Below are positions 48,190 to 58,862 of a stretch of 64,000 nt of DNA, one piece after another. The stretch is from Leptospira broomii serovar Hurstbridge str. 5399 (GTDB lineage: Bacteria; Spirochaetota; Leptospiria; Leptospirales; Leptospiraceae). Within the stretch, counting starts at the first letter, position 1; every line of letters begins with the position of its first letter. A program made the translations under genes and the position numbers. The stretch is taken from the NCBI RefSeq assembly GCF_000243715.2, contig NZ_AHMO02000011.1, positions 496,001-560,000 on the forward strand. The letters are read 5' to 3'. Under the pieces are notes generated by a model. The model was not told the DNA's origin and did no database searches. It saw only the letters and a program-made list of their open reading frames with translations.

Positions 48190-50193
48190 ATGCAAGAATG
48201 CGAAGAACAAACTTCGAGCGGTAAGGATGGTAAGGATTGCGATCCTCCATATGTGGAGACGCCGCACCCTTCTACCGGAGAAGCGGATTCTTTCGATAAA
48301 ACTCTTATTGAAAACGAGCTTAGATTCCATACGGCAATGTACCACTCCCCTCACGGCTTCGCAATCGTTTCCCCCAACGGAAGATGGATCAGCGTAAATC
48401 CCGCGTTATGCAAAATAGTCGGATATTCGGAAGAGGAACTGCAAGAAACCGATTTTCAATCAATCACTCATCCTCAAGATTTGGAAGAGGATTATAATCT
48501 CGTTCAAGAATTATTGAGCGGCAAATTAGACTCTTATCGTCGCGAGAAAAGATACCGGCATAAGGACGGCCACTATCTCTGGATTCAACTAGATGTGTCA
48601 CTAGTCCGCAAAAACGGAGTGCCGAACTATTTCGTAGCTCAAATACAAGAAATTTCGGAACGTAAACAAGCCGAAAAAGCTCTCCGAGAAAGCGAAGAGA
48701 GATTTCGCCAATTAGCGGAAACAATCGACGAGATTTTCTGGATGAGGGACGCCGAAACGAATCGTCTCTTATACGTGAGCCCGGCGTATGAAAGAATTTG
48801 GGGACGCTCGGTCGAAAGTCTTTTTCAAAATCCCGATTCTTGGCTGGACTCCATCCACTCGGACGATTTACATCTAGTTTTTCCGAATATTAGAAAACAA
48901 AACGAACAAGGCGGTATGAACGAAAAATTCAGAATCGTACGCGCGGACGGTTCCGAACGTTGGATACGCGCTCATTCGTTTAAAGTAATCGGCTCCGATG
49001 GAAAAGTGGATCGAATCGTAGGCGTCGCCCGGGATGTGACGAAACAGCACGAACTTGAAAAGCAGTTGGCTCATTCGCAAAGAATGGAGTCGATAGGTTC
49101 TCTCGCGGGAGGAGTCGCCCATGACTTCAACAATATACTTACGGTTATTATGGGATTTTCTTCCATATTGGAGCAGAATAAATATGATCCGCAAAAAATT
49201 ATGCAATCCGTTGAGGTAATTCGAAATACAGCCGAACGAGGAGCTTCGTTAGTTAAGCAGCTACTGACATTAGCGAGAAAATCGGAATCGTTCTTTCAAC
49301 TTATTTCGTTAAACGAAGTAGTTCGGGAGGCGTTAAATATCGCCAAGTCCACTTTTCCGAAATCCATCTTAATCGAAGCCGATTTTCAATCGGATCCGAT
49401 ACGAATCAATGCGGACTATACGCAAATTCATCAAATTTTCATTAACTTAATTCTCAATGCCAAGGATGCCATGCAAAAGGGAGGGAAACTCACGATAGGT
49501 ATGAAAGAAGTTGATCGAGCTTCTTTTTCATCCGAAGACCCGATAGTATCGCAAAAGAGATTCGCTTTGTTGGAAATCAGCGACACCGGAATCGGAATGA
49601 ATGAGGAAACGAAACGGAGAATTTTCGATCCTTTTTTCACGACTAAAGCTTTAGGAAAAGGAACTGGACTCGGTCTATCCTTAGTAGAAGGAATAGTTGA
49701 AAATCATAAAGGGTTTATAACCGTTGAAAGCGTGCTAGGCCAGGGAACGAAGTTCAGCATATACCTACCAGTCGAAACTCAAAAACCGAAATCTCTTCGT
49801 ACACTTGACAAAGTCGAAAACGCTCGACACGGAAACGGGGAGTGGATTCTTCTCATAGAGGACGAGGAAATGATACTGGAACCTCTGACAAACTACCTTT
49901 CACACTTCGGATACAATCTGCTTTCCGCAAAGGATGGAGAAGAAGCATTGTCGGTCTTTTCAGCAAACAGAGATAAGATACAAGTCGTTTTATGCGATTT
50001 AAATCTTCCTAAAGTAAACGGAATCGAGGTTTTGAGAAAACTTAGATCGATGGACTCTTCCAAAACCTTAATCCTAGCAAGCGGATATATTGATCCTCAA
50101 TTAAGGCCTGAAATCGAAAATATCGGGCTAAAATATACGATTCAAAAACCGTATAAGTTCGAAGAAATTTTGAGAATATTGAGAGAGATTTGA
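48190..50193 (+). CDS. Soluble PAS-PAS hybrid histidine kinase with receiver
   Basis: The 667-residue protein has two PAS domains with PAC motifs (about 45-170 and 175-300), then HisKA with phospho-His in GGVAHDFNNILTVI, an HATPase (NLILNAKDAM; DTGIGM; GLGLSLVEG) and a C-terminal receiver with Asp in VLCDLNLPKVNG. It has no membrane segments, so it senses a cytoplasmic or redox signal. The receiver suggests internal phosphorelay. AAAAAAGGAGCTTCG precedes the ATG. No partner regulator lies beside it. Confidence 0.92.
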   Translation: MQECEEQTSSGKDGKDCDPPYVETPHPSTGEADSFDKTLIENELRFHTAMYHSPHGFAIVSPNGRWISVNPALCKIVGYSEEELQETDFQSITHPQDLEEDYNLVQELLSGKLDSYRREKRYRHKDGHYLWIQLDVSLVRKNGVPNYFVAQIQEISERKQAEKALRESEERFRQLAETIDEIFWMRDAETNRLLYVSPAYERIWGRSVESLFQNPDSWLDSIHSDDLHLVFPNIRKQNEQGGMNEKFRIVRADGSERWIRAHSFKVIGSDGKVDRIVGVARDVTKQHELEKQLAHSQRMESIGSLAGGVAHDFNNILTVIMGFSSILEQNKYDPQKIMQSVEVIRNTAERGASLVKQLLTLARKSESFFQLISLNEVVREALNIAKSTFPKSILIEADFQSDPIRINADYTQIHQIFINLILNAKDAMQKGGKLTIGMKEVDRASFSSEDPIVSQKRFALLEISDTGIGMNEETKRRIFDPFFTTKALGKGTGLGLSLVEGIVENHKGFITVESVLGQGTKFSIYLPVETQKPKSLRTLDKVENARHGNGEWILLIEDEEMILEPLTNYLSHFGYNLLSAKDGEEALSVFSANRDKIQVVLCDLNLPKVNGIEVLRKLRSMDSSKTLILASGYIDPQLRPEIENIGLKYTIQKPYKFEEILRILREI

Positions 50194-50237
50194 CTTCCGA
50201 CATCCCATCTAAATTACATTTATATTTAAATAGAATA

Positions 50238-50830
50238 TTATAATTTATGCTCCTTCCAAACTCGGTTTCTAATCCTGCTTAAGGAAACGGGAGTGATTCC
50301 CAAATAAGACGCTATATAATGCTGGGGAACTCGAGTCAGAATATCAGGTTGTTGTTTAACCAAATTCAAATATCGTTGTTCGGGACTGTCCCTAATTCTC
50401 GATAAGAAAAGCACCATATATGCATCGAAGCGTTCCATGGCGAATTCACGTAAATATTCGACAATCCCTTCATTCTCTCTATAAATCTGGGCGGCATCTT
50501 GTTCGGTTATGAAGTATAATTCGGTAGGTTCCAAGCTCTCCAGGATAAACTCGCTAGTTTATATCCTTACCTCTATAGCTATAAATGGAGGTAAGAAGGT
50601 CTATTTTCAAAGAAAAACCCGATGGTAATGTCCTTTCCTTGGCCGTCAAACCACAAGCGAAGACAACCTTTCTTAACGATATATATCGTTTTTGTAAATT
50701 CTCCCTTCCGGATCAAAACGGTTTTAGCGGGAATCTTCATCTCCCGAAACTTGGGCTCGTATTTCGACCAATTCTTTTCTAATTCCGGGATTTTTCTCTT
50801 AATCTCCTCGATTAAATGTAGATTGATCAT
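50238..50830 (-). pseudogene. Broken Crp/Fnr-type regulator gene with two one-base insertions
   Basis: The N-terminal frame (from ATG 50830, GGAAGG upstream) has a cyclic-nucleotide-binding beta fold to residue 80 and then stops at 50579. The C-terminal frame to 50238 begins near the middle of the barrel and ends with the winged-helix recognition block (VPQHYIASYLGITPVSLSRIRNRVW). Between them, single extra bases near 50590 and 50548 put the missing piece (SIYSYRGKDIN, SEFILESLEPTEL) into other frames. Deleting both restores a protein of about 197 residues, typical of Crp/Fnr proteins. The gene cannot make a whole protein. Confidence 0.8.
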
Positions 50831-50988
50831 ACGAAACCTTCCGAGTTTTCGACGTTACTATACACCGATCCGTCAAAAATCAAGATTTGTTCGCTTTATT
50901 CCAGGAAGGAGCCGCCTTTACGTTTCTATCCATTCGAAAAAGTGGTCGATCTTGTCCGGAACGTTAAGGACTTCGATGAAATACAGTT

Positions 50989-52998
50989 TCAATTATGAAT
51001 CTTAAATTGATCCGCGATCTTTTTCAACGTTTCGGCATTCGAAGAGAGGCTCATAGACGTCGCTGAAACTTCCTCCGAACTGGAAGCGGTGCCTAAGGCC
51101 TCTTCGTTCCAGCGAAATATGACTTCCGTAATTTCGCGTACCGCCCTTTTTTGCTCTTGGATCGAAAGTTTTACGGCCTCGGCCTCTGCCCCGATCTTAT
51201 CGGATTGTTTATCCACCTCCACATTCAGCGATTCTTGCGCGGAAGTGATATCATAAAGGTGCTGCATATCGTCCGCCATCGCGTCTATGTTAGCAATTAT
51301 ATTATGAATCGTTTCCACCGATGACCTCACCCCGTTTACGCCGTTCGTTAATTCGGATTTATTCTTTCCCAGCATTACCGAGATGGACTTTATCGAAGAG
51401 GCCGTTTTTTCGGAAAGCTTCGAAATTTCGTCCGCAACTACTGCAAACCCTTTCCCTGCCCCACCGGCCCTAGCTGCTTCGATGGCTGCGTTTAAGGAGA
51501 GTAGCTGCGTTTGATCGGAGATTTCGTTGATTATATGTATGATTTCCGACATCTGCTCGGATGATTTAAGAATATTATTTAAAGTGGAATCCATCAATAC
51601 CAAAGACTCTTCTCCTTTTTTGGCTTCCGATGAAATCGTATTGGCTTTTTCCAAAGAGTTTTGAATTTCCGTACCGATTTTCCTCACGCCCTTGGATAAG
51701 TCCTTTATTTTGGAATGAAAATCATGGATGTTCTCGAATTGGTTTTTCACTTTGTCCGCGATATTTTCCATACCTGCGCTCATCTCTTCGGTCGTCGCGG
51801 ACATTTGTTCGGAGGAGGCCGCGGTGGACTGCGCTACAGTTGCAAACGATTGGGAAGAAGCACTCAATTGATTAGCCGATGTCGCCAAATCTATCGCAAT
51901 ATGCTGAACATTCTTCAATGAACCTGCGATCGTTTTTATGAACGAATTCATATCCCGGCTCATGATTCCGATCTCGTCCTTATAATGTGCATCAATTTGT
52001 TCGGTCAGATCTCCGTCCGACATTCTTTTAAGCACTCGACTTACGGAGCTCAAAGGGCTTAATCTCTTATTCAGCAAACGATAAAGAAATATCCCCGAGG
52101 CGGAGGCAATCATTATCGAAACTAAAAAGATTCCCAGGATAAGTTCGTTTAACGAATCCGATATTTCTCCGAACGGTTGAACTGCCACCACATTCAATTT
52201 CCAGTGATCCAGGCGTTTAAGTGTGGCGAAACGATCCTGGCCACCGAAGTAAAATTGCATTATTTCGCCGTCTTTTAATGACATCAACTTTTCTCCGAAA
52301 CTCTCCTTTGAAATATCCACTTTCAAAATTAAGTCCTTAACTTTATGTGCGATGATCCGGCCTTCCTGCTCCACGATGGAAACGTATCCTTCCCTTCCCA
52401 ATTGAGCGTTTGCAATAAGCTGTTCAGAAATACTTCCTAATGAAAGTGCAATGCAAAGTACGCCGATAAAAACTCCGTTCCGACGGATTGGAGTCGATAA
52501 CACTACGACTGAATTTCCGCTAATAGGGGATTTTTTAGCACGGCTTATCGAAATTTTTTGATTTTGCAACGAATTGAAAAAATTCCGAAGGTCTTCCCTC
52601 TGCTCCGGTGTTTTACCGTATCCCAAAGTTTTTCCGTCCAAAGAGTCCGCGACTACAAATGAATCGGGGCCAGAACCGTATATAAAGATGTTCTCATATA
52701 CTTTATAACGATCGAAAATTTCCTTAAAGTATGAACTCGCGAGCGGCCTTCCGCTTTGAATCGACTGAATAGTACGTTCGTCCGCTGCCAGCGTTTGGGC
52801 CATATTTGCGTGTGATATTAGAAAATTATCGAAGTCCATTGCGACTATTTTCGCTACTGTTCTCATCTGATCCTGATAATGTTCCGTAATTTTCTTACTG
52901 CCTAAGAAATAGGCGGTTCCTGCGATCAAAGAAGTCAGAATCGCTATTATGCCGACACTCCAACCTATTAAAATGAATTTGAGACCTGCCTTTTTCAT
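50989..52998 (-). CDS. Methyl-accepting chemotaxis protein with Cache-type sensor
   Basis: The 669-residue receptor has an N-terminal transmembrane helix, a periplasmic double-Cache-like region (about 35-285), a second transmembrane helix, HAMP and a long cytoplasmic methyl-accepting domain. The tip hairpin has [18 protein letters not shown] and [14 protein letters not shown]. Its ligand is probably an amino or organic acid, as for most double-Cache receptors, but that is inference. It lies outside the che cluster, next to the broken Crp gene. Confidence 0.9.
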   Translation of the reverse strand: MKKAGLKFILIGWSVGIIAILTSLIAGTAYFLGSKKITEHYQDQMRTVAKIVAMDFDNFLISHANMAQTLAADERTIQSIQSGRPLASSYFKEIFDRYKVYENIFIYGSGPDSFVVADSLDGKTLGYGKTPEQREDLRNFFNSLQNQKISISRAKKSPISGNSVVVLSTPIRRNGVFIGVLCIALSLGSISEQLIANAQLGREGYVSIVEQEGRIIAHKVKDLILKVDISKESFGEKLMSLKDGEIMQFYFGGQDRFATLKRLDHWKLNVVAVQPFGEISDSLNELILGIFLVSIMIASASGIFLYRLLNKRLSPLSSVSRVLKRMSDGDLTEQIDAHYKDEIGIMSRDMNSFIKTIAGSLKNVQHIAIDLATSANQLSASSQSFATVAQSTAASSEQMSATTEEMSAGMENIADKVKNQFENIHDFHSKIKDLSKGVRKIGTEIQNSLEKANTISSEAKKGEESLVLMDSTLNNILKSSEQMSEIIHIINEISDQTQLLSLNAAIEAARAGGAGKGFAVVADEISKLSEKTASSIKSISVMLGKNKSELTNGVNGVRSSVETIHNIIANIDAMADDMQHLYDITSAQESLNVEVDKQSDKIGAEAEAVKLSIQEQKRAVREITEVIFRWNEEALGTASSSEEVSATSMSLSSNAETLKKIADQFKIHN

Positions 52999-53217
52999 AA
53001 TCGACTCCCGGATCGGATATTCGAGTTAGGATAAAAGAGACCTAGTCCGAAGTATCACTCTTATACGTGAGACTTCTTTTGCCTTCGAATTCGTTATTAA
53101 CGAATGTAAATAAATTTCGAAGGCTCAAAATGCGGAATGTAAAGGAGAGTTCTTAAAATATCAAAAACTTAACTCTTCATGAAGAGGTAAAAAAGTTGAC
53201 GAAGAGAACTGTAATAT

Positions 53218-53245
53218 ATATATGTAGCCAAACGGCTACATATAT
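53218..53245. promoter_or_regulatory. ArsR-type operator overlapping the regulator's start codon
   Basis: The perfect 12-bp arms 53218-53229 (atatatgtagcc) and 53234-53245 (ggctacatatat) flank a 4-nt centre and overlap the ATG at 53244. The position suits autorepression by blocking the promoter or ribosome. An A/G-rich ribosome site lies farther upstream. Confidence 0.65.
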
Positions 53246-53552
53246 GAGACGAGACGTATTTCAAGCAATTGCCGATCCTACAAGGCGAGAGATCATTCGC
53301 TTGCTTTCCGTAAAACCCCTAACTTTGAACGGAGTGACTGCTAATTTCGAAATAAGTAGGCCTTCCATATCGAAGCATATTAAAATACTCCAGGAATGCG
53401 GACTAATAACGATCAAGCAAAGCGGTCGCGAACGGTATTGTGAAGCTAATTTGAAAAAACTGAAAGAAGTCTTCGACTGGGTGGAGTTCTACCGCAGATT
53501 TTGGGACAAAAAACTACTTTCTTTAAAAGATTATTTGGAGAGCGAAGAATGA
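53244..53552 (+). CDS. ArsR-family winged-helix repressor (SRPBCC-paired type)
   Basis: The start is placed at ATG 53244 because close relatives begin MRRDVFQAIADPTRR; an upstream TTG at 53196 has a better ribosome site (GAAGAGGT) but would translate the operator. The 102-residue product is a winged helix with FEISRPSISKHIKILQE as recognition region and no arsenic-binding CxC. A perfect 28-bp operator overlaps its start, so it is probably autoregulated. Its TGA overlaps the ATG of the SRPBCC gene (ATGA). Such pairs are common, and the ligand is unknown. Confidence 0.85.
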   Translation: MRRDVFQAIADPTRREIIRLLSVKPLTLNGVTANFEISRPSISKHIKILQECGLITIKQSGRERYCEANLKKLKEVFDWVEFYRRFWDKKLLSLKDYLESEE

Positions 53553-53989
53553 ATAAGGAATCCGTAATTAAAGAAATAACGGTGAAGGCATCGACTCCTC
53601 GAGTATGGAAAGCGATAACTAATAAAGACGAAATGAAAAAATGGTATTTCGATTTACCTACTTTCAAGCCCGAAGTCGGCTTCGAATTTCAGTTCGCTGC
53701 CGGTTTGGATGAAAAGAAATATGTCCATTTATGCAAAATCACGGAAGTCGTCGAAGGTCTGAAAATTGCATATAGTTGGCGCTATGAAGGATACGCGGGA
53801 GAATCCTATGTAACCTTTGAGCTATTTCCCGAAGGTGACTCGACGCGAATTCGTTTGACGCATTCCGGTTTAGAAACATTTCCGAGCCAGAATCCGGATT
53901 TAAAACGGGATAATTTCGTAGCCGGATGGACTCAGATAATCGAAAAACAGTTAAAAGAATTCTTAGATTTATCGATCGGGAAAAGTTAG
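53549..53989 (+). CDS. SRPBCC (AHSA1-like) domain protein
   Basis: The 146-residue product has the AHSA1/START-like layout: IKEITVKASTPRVWKAIT, a central WYFD region, and a C-terminal FVAGWTQIIEKQLKEFLD helix lining a hydrophobic pocket. Family members bind small hydrophobic ligands. It is translationally coupled to the ArsR repressor (4-bp overlap) and controlled with it, so the pair probably senses and handles one compound. Confidence 0.88.
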   Translation: MNKESVIKEITVKASTPRVWKAITNKDEMKKWYFDLPTFKPEVGFEFQFAAGLDEKKYVHLCKITEVVEGLKIAYSWRYEGYAGESYVTFELFPEGDSTRIRLTHSGLETFPSQNPDLKRDNFVAGWTQIIEKQLKEFLDLSIGKS

Positions 53990-54043
53990 TATAAAAAGTC
54001 CGTCCGAGCATAGTCGCAAAAAACCGAAATCCCTGCATTTAAA

Positions 54044-54421
54044 ATGAAATCGTTCTATTTCTTTACACTGATTATCCCTATTTACTTCGCGATCGATGCG
54101 GCCCCGAAAAAGGAACCTCCATTGGGTCTCTGTCAAAAAGAAATAGGGACTTTTTGTCAAGATCGAAACATCCTGAATCAACTCATGGAATGTTTAAAAA
54201 AGGACGAATCCAGATTATCTTCCTCCTGCAAGCATCAATTAGGATCGCTTATCGAAGAATTCAAAACTAAAATGGAATCATGCAAAGATGATCGAGCCAA
54301 ATTCTGTCGATGGGTGGTTCCCGGAGGAGGTCGAATTATAAAATGCTTAAAAGATCGTGAAACCGAAATTTCCACCTTCTGCAAGGAGACTTTAAAAGAG
54401 TTGTATAAACCGCTCAACTGA
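54044..54421 (+). CDS. Secreted cysteine-rich protein with two GLG1-like repeats
   Basis: The 125-residue product has a signal peptide (FFTLIIPIYFAIDA) and a mature domain with eight Cys in two units. Each unit has the pattern C..IGTFC / C..DRAKFC, then CLK and SSC / STFC, resembling the Cys-rich GLG1 repeat. The spacing suggests four disulfides. It is probably periplasmic or surface-exposed. Related small Cys-rich proteins occur in several spirochaetes and proteobacteria, with unknown role. It follows the SRPBCC gene by 54 bp. Confidence 0.78.
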   Translation: MKSFYFFTLIIPIYFAIDAAPKKEPPLGLCQKEIGTFCQDRNILNQLMECLKKDESRLSSSCKHQLGSLIEEFKTKMESCKDDRAKFCRWVVPGGGRIIKCLKDRETEISTFCKETLKELYKPLN

Positions 54422-54570
54422 AGAATAAACCGATTCTAAATCTACGATCGTACGTGTCTCATATCCGGAGTTTTTAAAAAGATGAATTCTTTCGGAAGTT
54501 ATCATTTATCAGCATTTGTTTTCGAATAAATAACTTTTCTCTTTCAAACTTTATCCGAGAATCGTTTAAA

Positions 54571-55302
54571 ATGAAGAAACTCCGGTCGAAATCAGAGGAA
54601 TTCGTCGTATTCAGAACCGTAGGATTGGCAAAAATTTATGATATGGGAGAAATCAAAGTTCAAGCTCTTACGGACATCAATTTAAAATTCCTAAAATCGG
54701 AGTTTGTAGTCATGTTGGGACCAAGCGGAAGCGGCAAATCGACTCTATTGAATATCCTGGGTGGATTGGATACCCCCACGTCAGGGGAAGCTTATTTTAA
54801 TAATCAACCTTTGCAGACAGATAGGGACGAGGATCTTACGGAATTCCGAAGAAAATACATAGGATTTGTATTCCAATTTTATAATCTTATTCCGAGCTTA
54901 ACTGCGGAGGAGAATGTGCAGTTGGTTACCGATATCTCTTCAAATCCGATGAGACCGATGGAGGCGTTGGACTTAGTCGGTCTTGCGGATCGAAAGGACC
55001 ATTTTCCTGCTCAGCTTTCCGGAGGAGAGCAACAGAGAGTCGCAATCGCTCGGGCGATCGTAAAGAAGCCCGAAATTCTGCTATGCGACGAGCCCACAGG
55101 AGCCCTGGATTTTACTACCGGAAAAATCGTCCTGGATGCCATATCTAAAATCAACAGAGAATTAGGGACAACTACGATTATTATTACTCACAATGTCGGA
55201 ATCGCAGCGATAGCGGATCGCGTAGTTGAAATGAGGGATGGAAGAATCATTTCGGACAAATTAAATAAGAATAAACTTTCCACGGCTAGCCTGCATTGGT
55301 GA
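54571..55302 (+). CDS. ABC transporter ATP-binding protein (LolD/MacB-type)
   Basis: The 243-residue ATPase has a Walker [10 protein letters not shown], a Q-loop (FVFQFYNL), signature [14 protein letters not shown], Walker [13 protein letters not shown] and H-loop TIIITHN. It belongs to the LolD/MacB group, which works with FtsX-like permeases. It overlaps the permease gene by 4 bp (GTGA). Together with the permease and adaptor it forms an efflux or lipoprotein-transport operon. Confidence 0.93.
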   Translation: MKKLRSKSEEFVVFRTVGLAKIYDMGEIKVQALTDINLKFLKSEFVVMLGPSGSGKSTLLNILGGLDTPTSGEAYFNNQPLQTDRDEDLTEFRRKYIGFVFQFYNLIPSLTAEENVQLVTDISSNPMRPMEALDLVGLADRKDHFPAQLSGGEQQRVAIARAIVKKPEILLCDEPTGALDFTTGKIVLDAISKINRELGTTTIIITHNVGIAAIADRVVEMRDGRIISDKLNKNKLSTASLHW

Positions 55303-57638
55303 AAACGTTAGATAAGAAAGTATTTAGGGAATTTTTAGCTTTAAAATCCCAAGCAATCACGATCACACTTGTTGTCGCCTCCGGTATCGCCGTATTTCTC
55401 ACCTCTTTAAGCGCTTACAACTCTCTACTAAACGCTCGCGATCGCTTTTACGCAGACTATTCTCTTGCACAAGGATTCGTATCGCTTAACAAAGCCCCGA
55501 ATTCAATTCTTTCGGAAATTTCGAAAATACCGGGCGTTGCAGCTTCGGAAGGTAGAATTGTAAAAGACGTCGTCCTGGACTTTGAAACCGAGTCAGTCCC
55601 GAGCGGAGGAAGAGTTATCAGCTTAACAGAAGGACTCAGTACGTTAGCGCTTACACATGGCGCTCTCCCAAAGAATAAGGACGAAGTAGTTATCAGCGAT
55701 GCATTCGCCGCGACTAATCTGTTAAAAGTTAATTCTAAAATAGTGGCGATATTAGAAGGGCAGAGAAAAATCCTGATCGTTGCCGGAATCGCCCTCTCCC
55801 CCGAATTCGTCTACGTATTTCGCCCTTCTAATTTCCTCCCTGACGATAAGCACTATGGAATCCTGTGGATGCAAAGGGAAAATGCGGAAGATATTTTTAA
55901 TATGCAGGGGGCAATCAATGATATAGTCTTTAATTTCACTCCGGATGCGGATAAGAATTTCGTATTAAAGGAAGTGGACCGACTATTAGAACCTTATGGA
56001 GGATTAGGCTCTTACGACAGGGACAAACTTCCATCTCACTCGTTTTTGCGGGATAAGTTTAAACAATTAAAAACCACTGCGTTCTCCCTGCCGTTGATTT
56101 TCCTGGGAGTCGCCGCTTTCCTACTTCATATAGTTTCCACTAGAATTATTTCCAAACAAAGAGAACAGATTGCCACCCTAAAGGCGATCGGGTACGGCAA
56201 TACTGCGATCGGACTGCATTACTTAAAAATAATATCCTTAATCAGCTTATTGGGTTCAGTTTTGGGAATCGCCTTCGGTATTTACTTAGGAACCAAAATG
56301 GTAGCTCTCTACGGCGAGTATTTTAAATTTCCGAAATTACAATTTGTGTTGGATCCAAGTTTGATTTTCCAGGGAATTCTAATCGGTTTTGCTGCGGGGG
56401 GCGTTGGATCGTTGCTTTCCGTAAGAAATGCAATCATGCTCCAACCCGCACAAGCGATGAGACCGCCGATTCCGGAATCGTATTCCCGAAATTTTCTGGA
56501 AGGGTATATAAAAAATTTCTCCGCAATATATCGAATCATGTTAAGAAATTTAACGAGGAGACCCGGTAGGACGTTCCTATCGATTTTAGGAGTTTCCTGC
56601 TCCGTAATGATCATGATCCTAGGTTTGTTCACTCGCGATACGATGGATTACATTCTAAAAGTTCAGTTCGAGTACTTACAAAGGGATTCGGTCACTCTTA
56701 ATTTTTTGAACGCAGTTTCATCGCATTCGATAATTGAAGTAGCGGATAAAGATGGAGTCTTATCGGCGGAAGGCTTTAGAACGGTTCCGATCCGAATCAT
56801 ATTCGGAAATTTGAATAAAGAACTTCTGCTTATGGGCCTTCCTGAGAATTCCGAATTAAGAAAATTGATGAACGAAACGGGAGACTTTGTATCTCCACCG
56901 GGAGACGGAGTTCTACTTAATGCGAAAGTTGCTAAGAAGCTTGGAATCAAAAAAGGGGATCGCTTACAGCTGGAAATTTTAGAAGGTAAGCGCGAAACTG
57001 CAGAGGTGGAAGTAACCGGAATGATAGACGAGATACTGGGTCAAGGCGCGTATATGGAAAAATCGTCGGTAAATAGATTGCTCCGAGAAGGAGATCTCAT
57101 AAACTTAATGGCGCTTCGCACCGATTCCCTCAAGGAGGAACAGTTATTAAACGAACTAAAAAATTATCCTAAAATTTCCGGCGTCTCAACTCGGGAAAGA
57201 ACGCTGAAAATATTTTATGATACCATATCCAAAAGCGTTATCGCGGCTGCCGTCATAATAATTATTTTCGCTTGCATCATTTCTGTCGGAGTGGTTTATA
57301 ATACCGCCTTAATCGTGCTATCGGAACGAGTCTTCGAATTAGGCAGCCTACGAATCCTGGGGTTTACTAAAGAGGAAGTCTTCATGATCCTATCGGGAGA
57401 ACTCGCTATAGAAATTCTCCTCTCTATACCCTTGGGTTGCTTATTCGGATACGGTTTCGGTTATGCGTTGCTAAGCACGATTCAAACCGAAGGATTTAAA
57501 ATCCCTCTGTATATCTCCGAGAAAACGTATTTCATCGCAATCATGACGGTTCTCGCCACGTCTGCGATCAGCTTTTGGATACTTTATTTAAAAGTGAAAT
57601 CGATGGACTTAATTTCCGTTTTAAAAATAAGAGAATAA
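55299..57638 (+). CDS. FtsX-like ABC transporter permease
   Basis: The start is taken at GTG 55299, overlapping the upstream stop as GTGA; an adjacent TTG at 55296 is possible. The protein (about 779 residues) has an N-terminal transmembrane helix, a large extracytoplasmic MacB-like domain, and transmembrane helices near residues 260-385. A second extracytoplasmic region and another helix block follow near the end (residues about 645-775), i.e. two FtsX-like halves. It pairs with the ATPase and the HlyD-like adaptor, so it exports a substrate or moves lipoproteins. The substrate is unknown. Confidence 0.9.
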   Translation: MKTLDKKVFREFLALKSQAITITLVVASGIAVFLTSLSAYNSLLNARDRFYADYSLAQGFVSLNKAPNSILSEISKIPGVAASEGRIVKDVVLDFETESVPSGGRVISLTEGLSTLALTHGALPKNKDEVVISDAFAATNLLKVNSKIVAILEGQRKILIVAGIALSPEFVYVFRPSNFLPDDKHYGILWMQRENAEDIFNMQGAINDIVFNFTPDADKNFVLKEVDRLLEPYGGLGSYDRDKLPSHSFLRDKFKQLKTTAFSLPLIFLGVAAFLLHIVSTRIISKQREQIATLKAIGYGNTAIGLHYLKIISLISLLGSVLGIAFGIYLGTKMVALYGEYFKFPKLQFVLDPSLIFQGILIGFAAGGVGSLLSVRNAIMLQPAQAMRPPIPESYSRNFLEGYIKNFSAIYRIMLRNLTRRPGRTFLSILGVSCSVMIMILGLFTRDTMDYILKVQFEYLQRDSVTLNFLNAVSSHSIIEVADKDGVLSAEGFRTVPIRIIFGNLNKELLLMGLPENSELRKLMNETGDFVSPPGDGVLLNAKVAKKLGIKKGDRLQLEILEGKRETAEVEVTGMIDEILGQGAYMEKSSVNRLLREGDLINLMALRTDSLKEEQLLNELKNYPKISGVSTRERTLKIFYDTISKSVIAAAVIIIIFACIISVGVVYNTALIVLSERVFELGSLRILGFTKEEVFMILSGELAIEILLSIPLGCLFGYGFGYALLSTIQTEGFKIPLYISEKTYFIAIMTVLATSAISFWILYLKVKSMDLISVLKIRE

Positions 57639-57641
57639 TTC

Positions 57642-58514
57642 ATGAATTTAAAAGAAACAGCTTTATCCATCTATCATAATAAAAAAACCAGAATTGCCCT
57701 CGCAGTCGTTTTACTGATCCTCATTGCATGGTCTTTTTTGAGACCGAAACCTGTGGTCTCGGAAAAAGCAGCCGTCCGCCGAGGAAACTACGAGCAAATC
57801 GTGGAGGAAGAAGGAACGACTCGAGTCAAGGAAAAGTTCACTTTGTATTCTCCTGTAACGGGAATTCTCCTCAGAGTCGATAAACATATCGGAGACAGGG
57901 TCGCAAAGGGCGACACCGTCGCCGTCGTCAAATGGGATTACGACAGAAAGGTCTTAGCGCCGATTTCGGGAACGATTCTGGCGATCCAAAGGGAAAGCGA
58001 AGGCCCCATATCGATGGGCGCTCCTATTTTAGATATTGGTAATACAAAGAATTTGGAAATTTCTTGTGAACTTTTAACCCAAGACAGTGTGCATGTGCAT
58101 CCCGGTGATCCAGTCCAAATAAACGGATGGGGAGGAGATTCGATTCCGGGAAAAGTAAGGCTGATCGAGCCTTCAGCATTCACTAAGATTTCCTCGTTAG
58201 GCGTCGAAGAACAAAGGGTTCGAGTAATCATAGATTTCGCATCGCCTCCGGAAATGGGCGATTCGTTTAAAATTAAAGCTAAAATCATTTCCTTCCGAAA
58301 GGAAAACGTCCTGATTCTTCCGAGCGCAGCTCTCTTTAGAGACGGCGAGGATTGGGCTGTCTTTCAAGTCCTTAAAAGGAAGGCGAAAAAAGTGCATGTC
58401 CAAATCGGGGCTCGGAGTGGAAAATCCTCACTGTTACTAAGCGGTTTAAAGGACGGTGACGAAGTTATTCTATATCCGAATGAAGAGATTCGAGAAGGCG
58501 TGATTGTGGAATAA
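57642..58514 (+). CDS. HlyD/MacA-like periplasmic adaptor protein
   Basis: The 290-residue product has an N-terminal transmembrane anchor (about 18-34) and a biotinyl-lipoyl-like hairpin split by a short linker (YSPVTGILLRVDKHIGDRVAKGDTVA and VLAPISGTILAI in pieces). A beta-barrel domain follows (to about 280). It lacks the long coiled-coil hairpin of MacA and is short for the family. It is encoded 3 nt after the permease, so it completes an ABC-type tripartite system, although no outer-membrane factor gene is in the window. Confidence 0.85.
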   Translation: MNLKETALSIYHNKKTRIALAVVLLILIAWSFLRPKPVVSEKAAVRRGNYEQIVEEEGTTRVKEKFTLYSPVTGILLRVDKHIGDRVAKGDTVAVVKWDYDRKVLAPISGTILAIQRESEGPISMGAPILDIGNTKNLEISCELLTQDSVHVHPGDPVQINGWGGDSIPGKVRLIEPSAFTKISSLGVEEQRVRVIIDFASPPEMGDSFKIKAKIISFRKENVLILPSAALFRDGEDWAVFQVLKRKAKKVHVQIGARSGKSSLLLSGLKDGDEVILYPNEEIREGVIVE

Positions 58515-58823
58515 TCGCGACATCTCTCAAGTCGCTTTACTAAAAATCAGACCGTCGGGAATCCTGGATCGACTTTGTAAAAGTTACAAAGAGATTGTTG
58601 AAGATGTTTGTCTTCTTGATTTGAGTCATTGTTAAGCGTCGAAATTCAAAGTCCCGCAAAAAACGATAATCCATCCATATCGATCTTAGGAATAATAATA
58701 TCCTCCGAAACGACTAATTGGCAGGAAATGTCTCCAGTTAACGCTAAGACGCGGCATTATTGAGCAATCTCGCCCCTCTTCAATCTATATGGTTTTTAAT
58801 TTTTCAATATAGGGATTTTTTCA
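58515..58823. other. Intergenic region with a possible gene remnant
   Basis: On the minus strand about 58756-58646 there is a short open frame with protein-like sequence (DISCQLVVSEDIIIPKIDMD) but no start codon. It may be a remnant or chance. A small hairpin (gcgac/gtcgc near 58517-58535) follows the adaptor stop. No gene is supported. Confidence 0.25.
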
Positions 58824-58857
58824 TTGACTAAGTATATACTCAGTGAGTAAATACTTA
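58824..58857 (+). promoter_or_regulatory. Promoter/operator of the TetR gene
   Basis: TTGACT (58824-58829) is a -35-like box and a near-perfect 29-bp palindrome (58829-58857: taagtat, at, actca, g, tgagt, aa, atactta) overlaps the -10 region. The palindrome ends 5 nt before the TetR ATG at 58863. The arrangement indicates autorepression, and the absence of a ribosome site suggests a leaderless transcript. Confidence 0.6.
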
Positions 58858-58862
58858 TCGAA

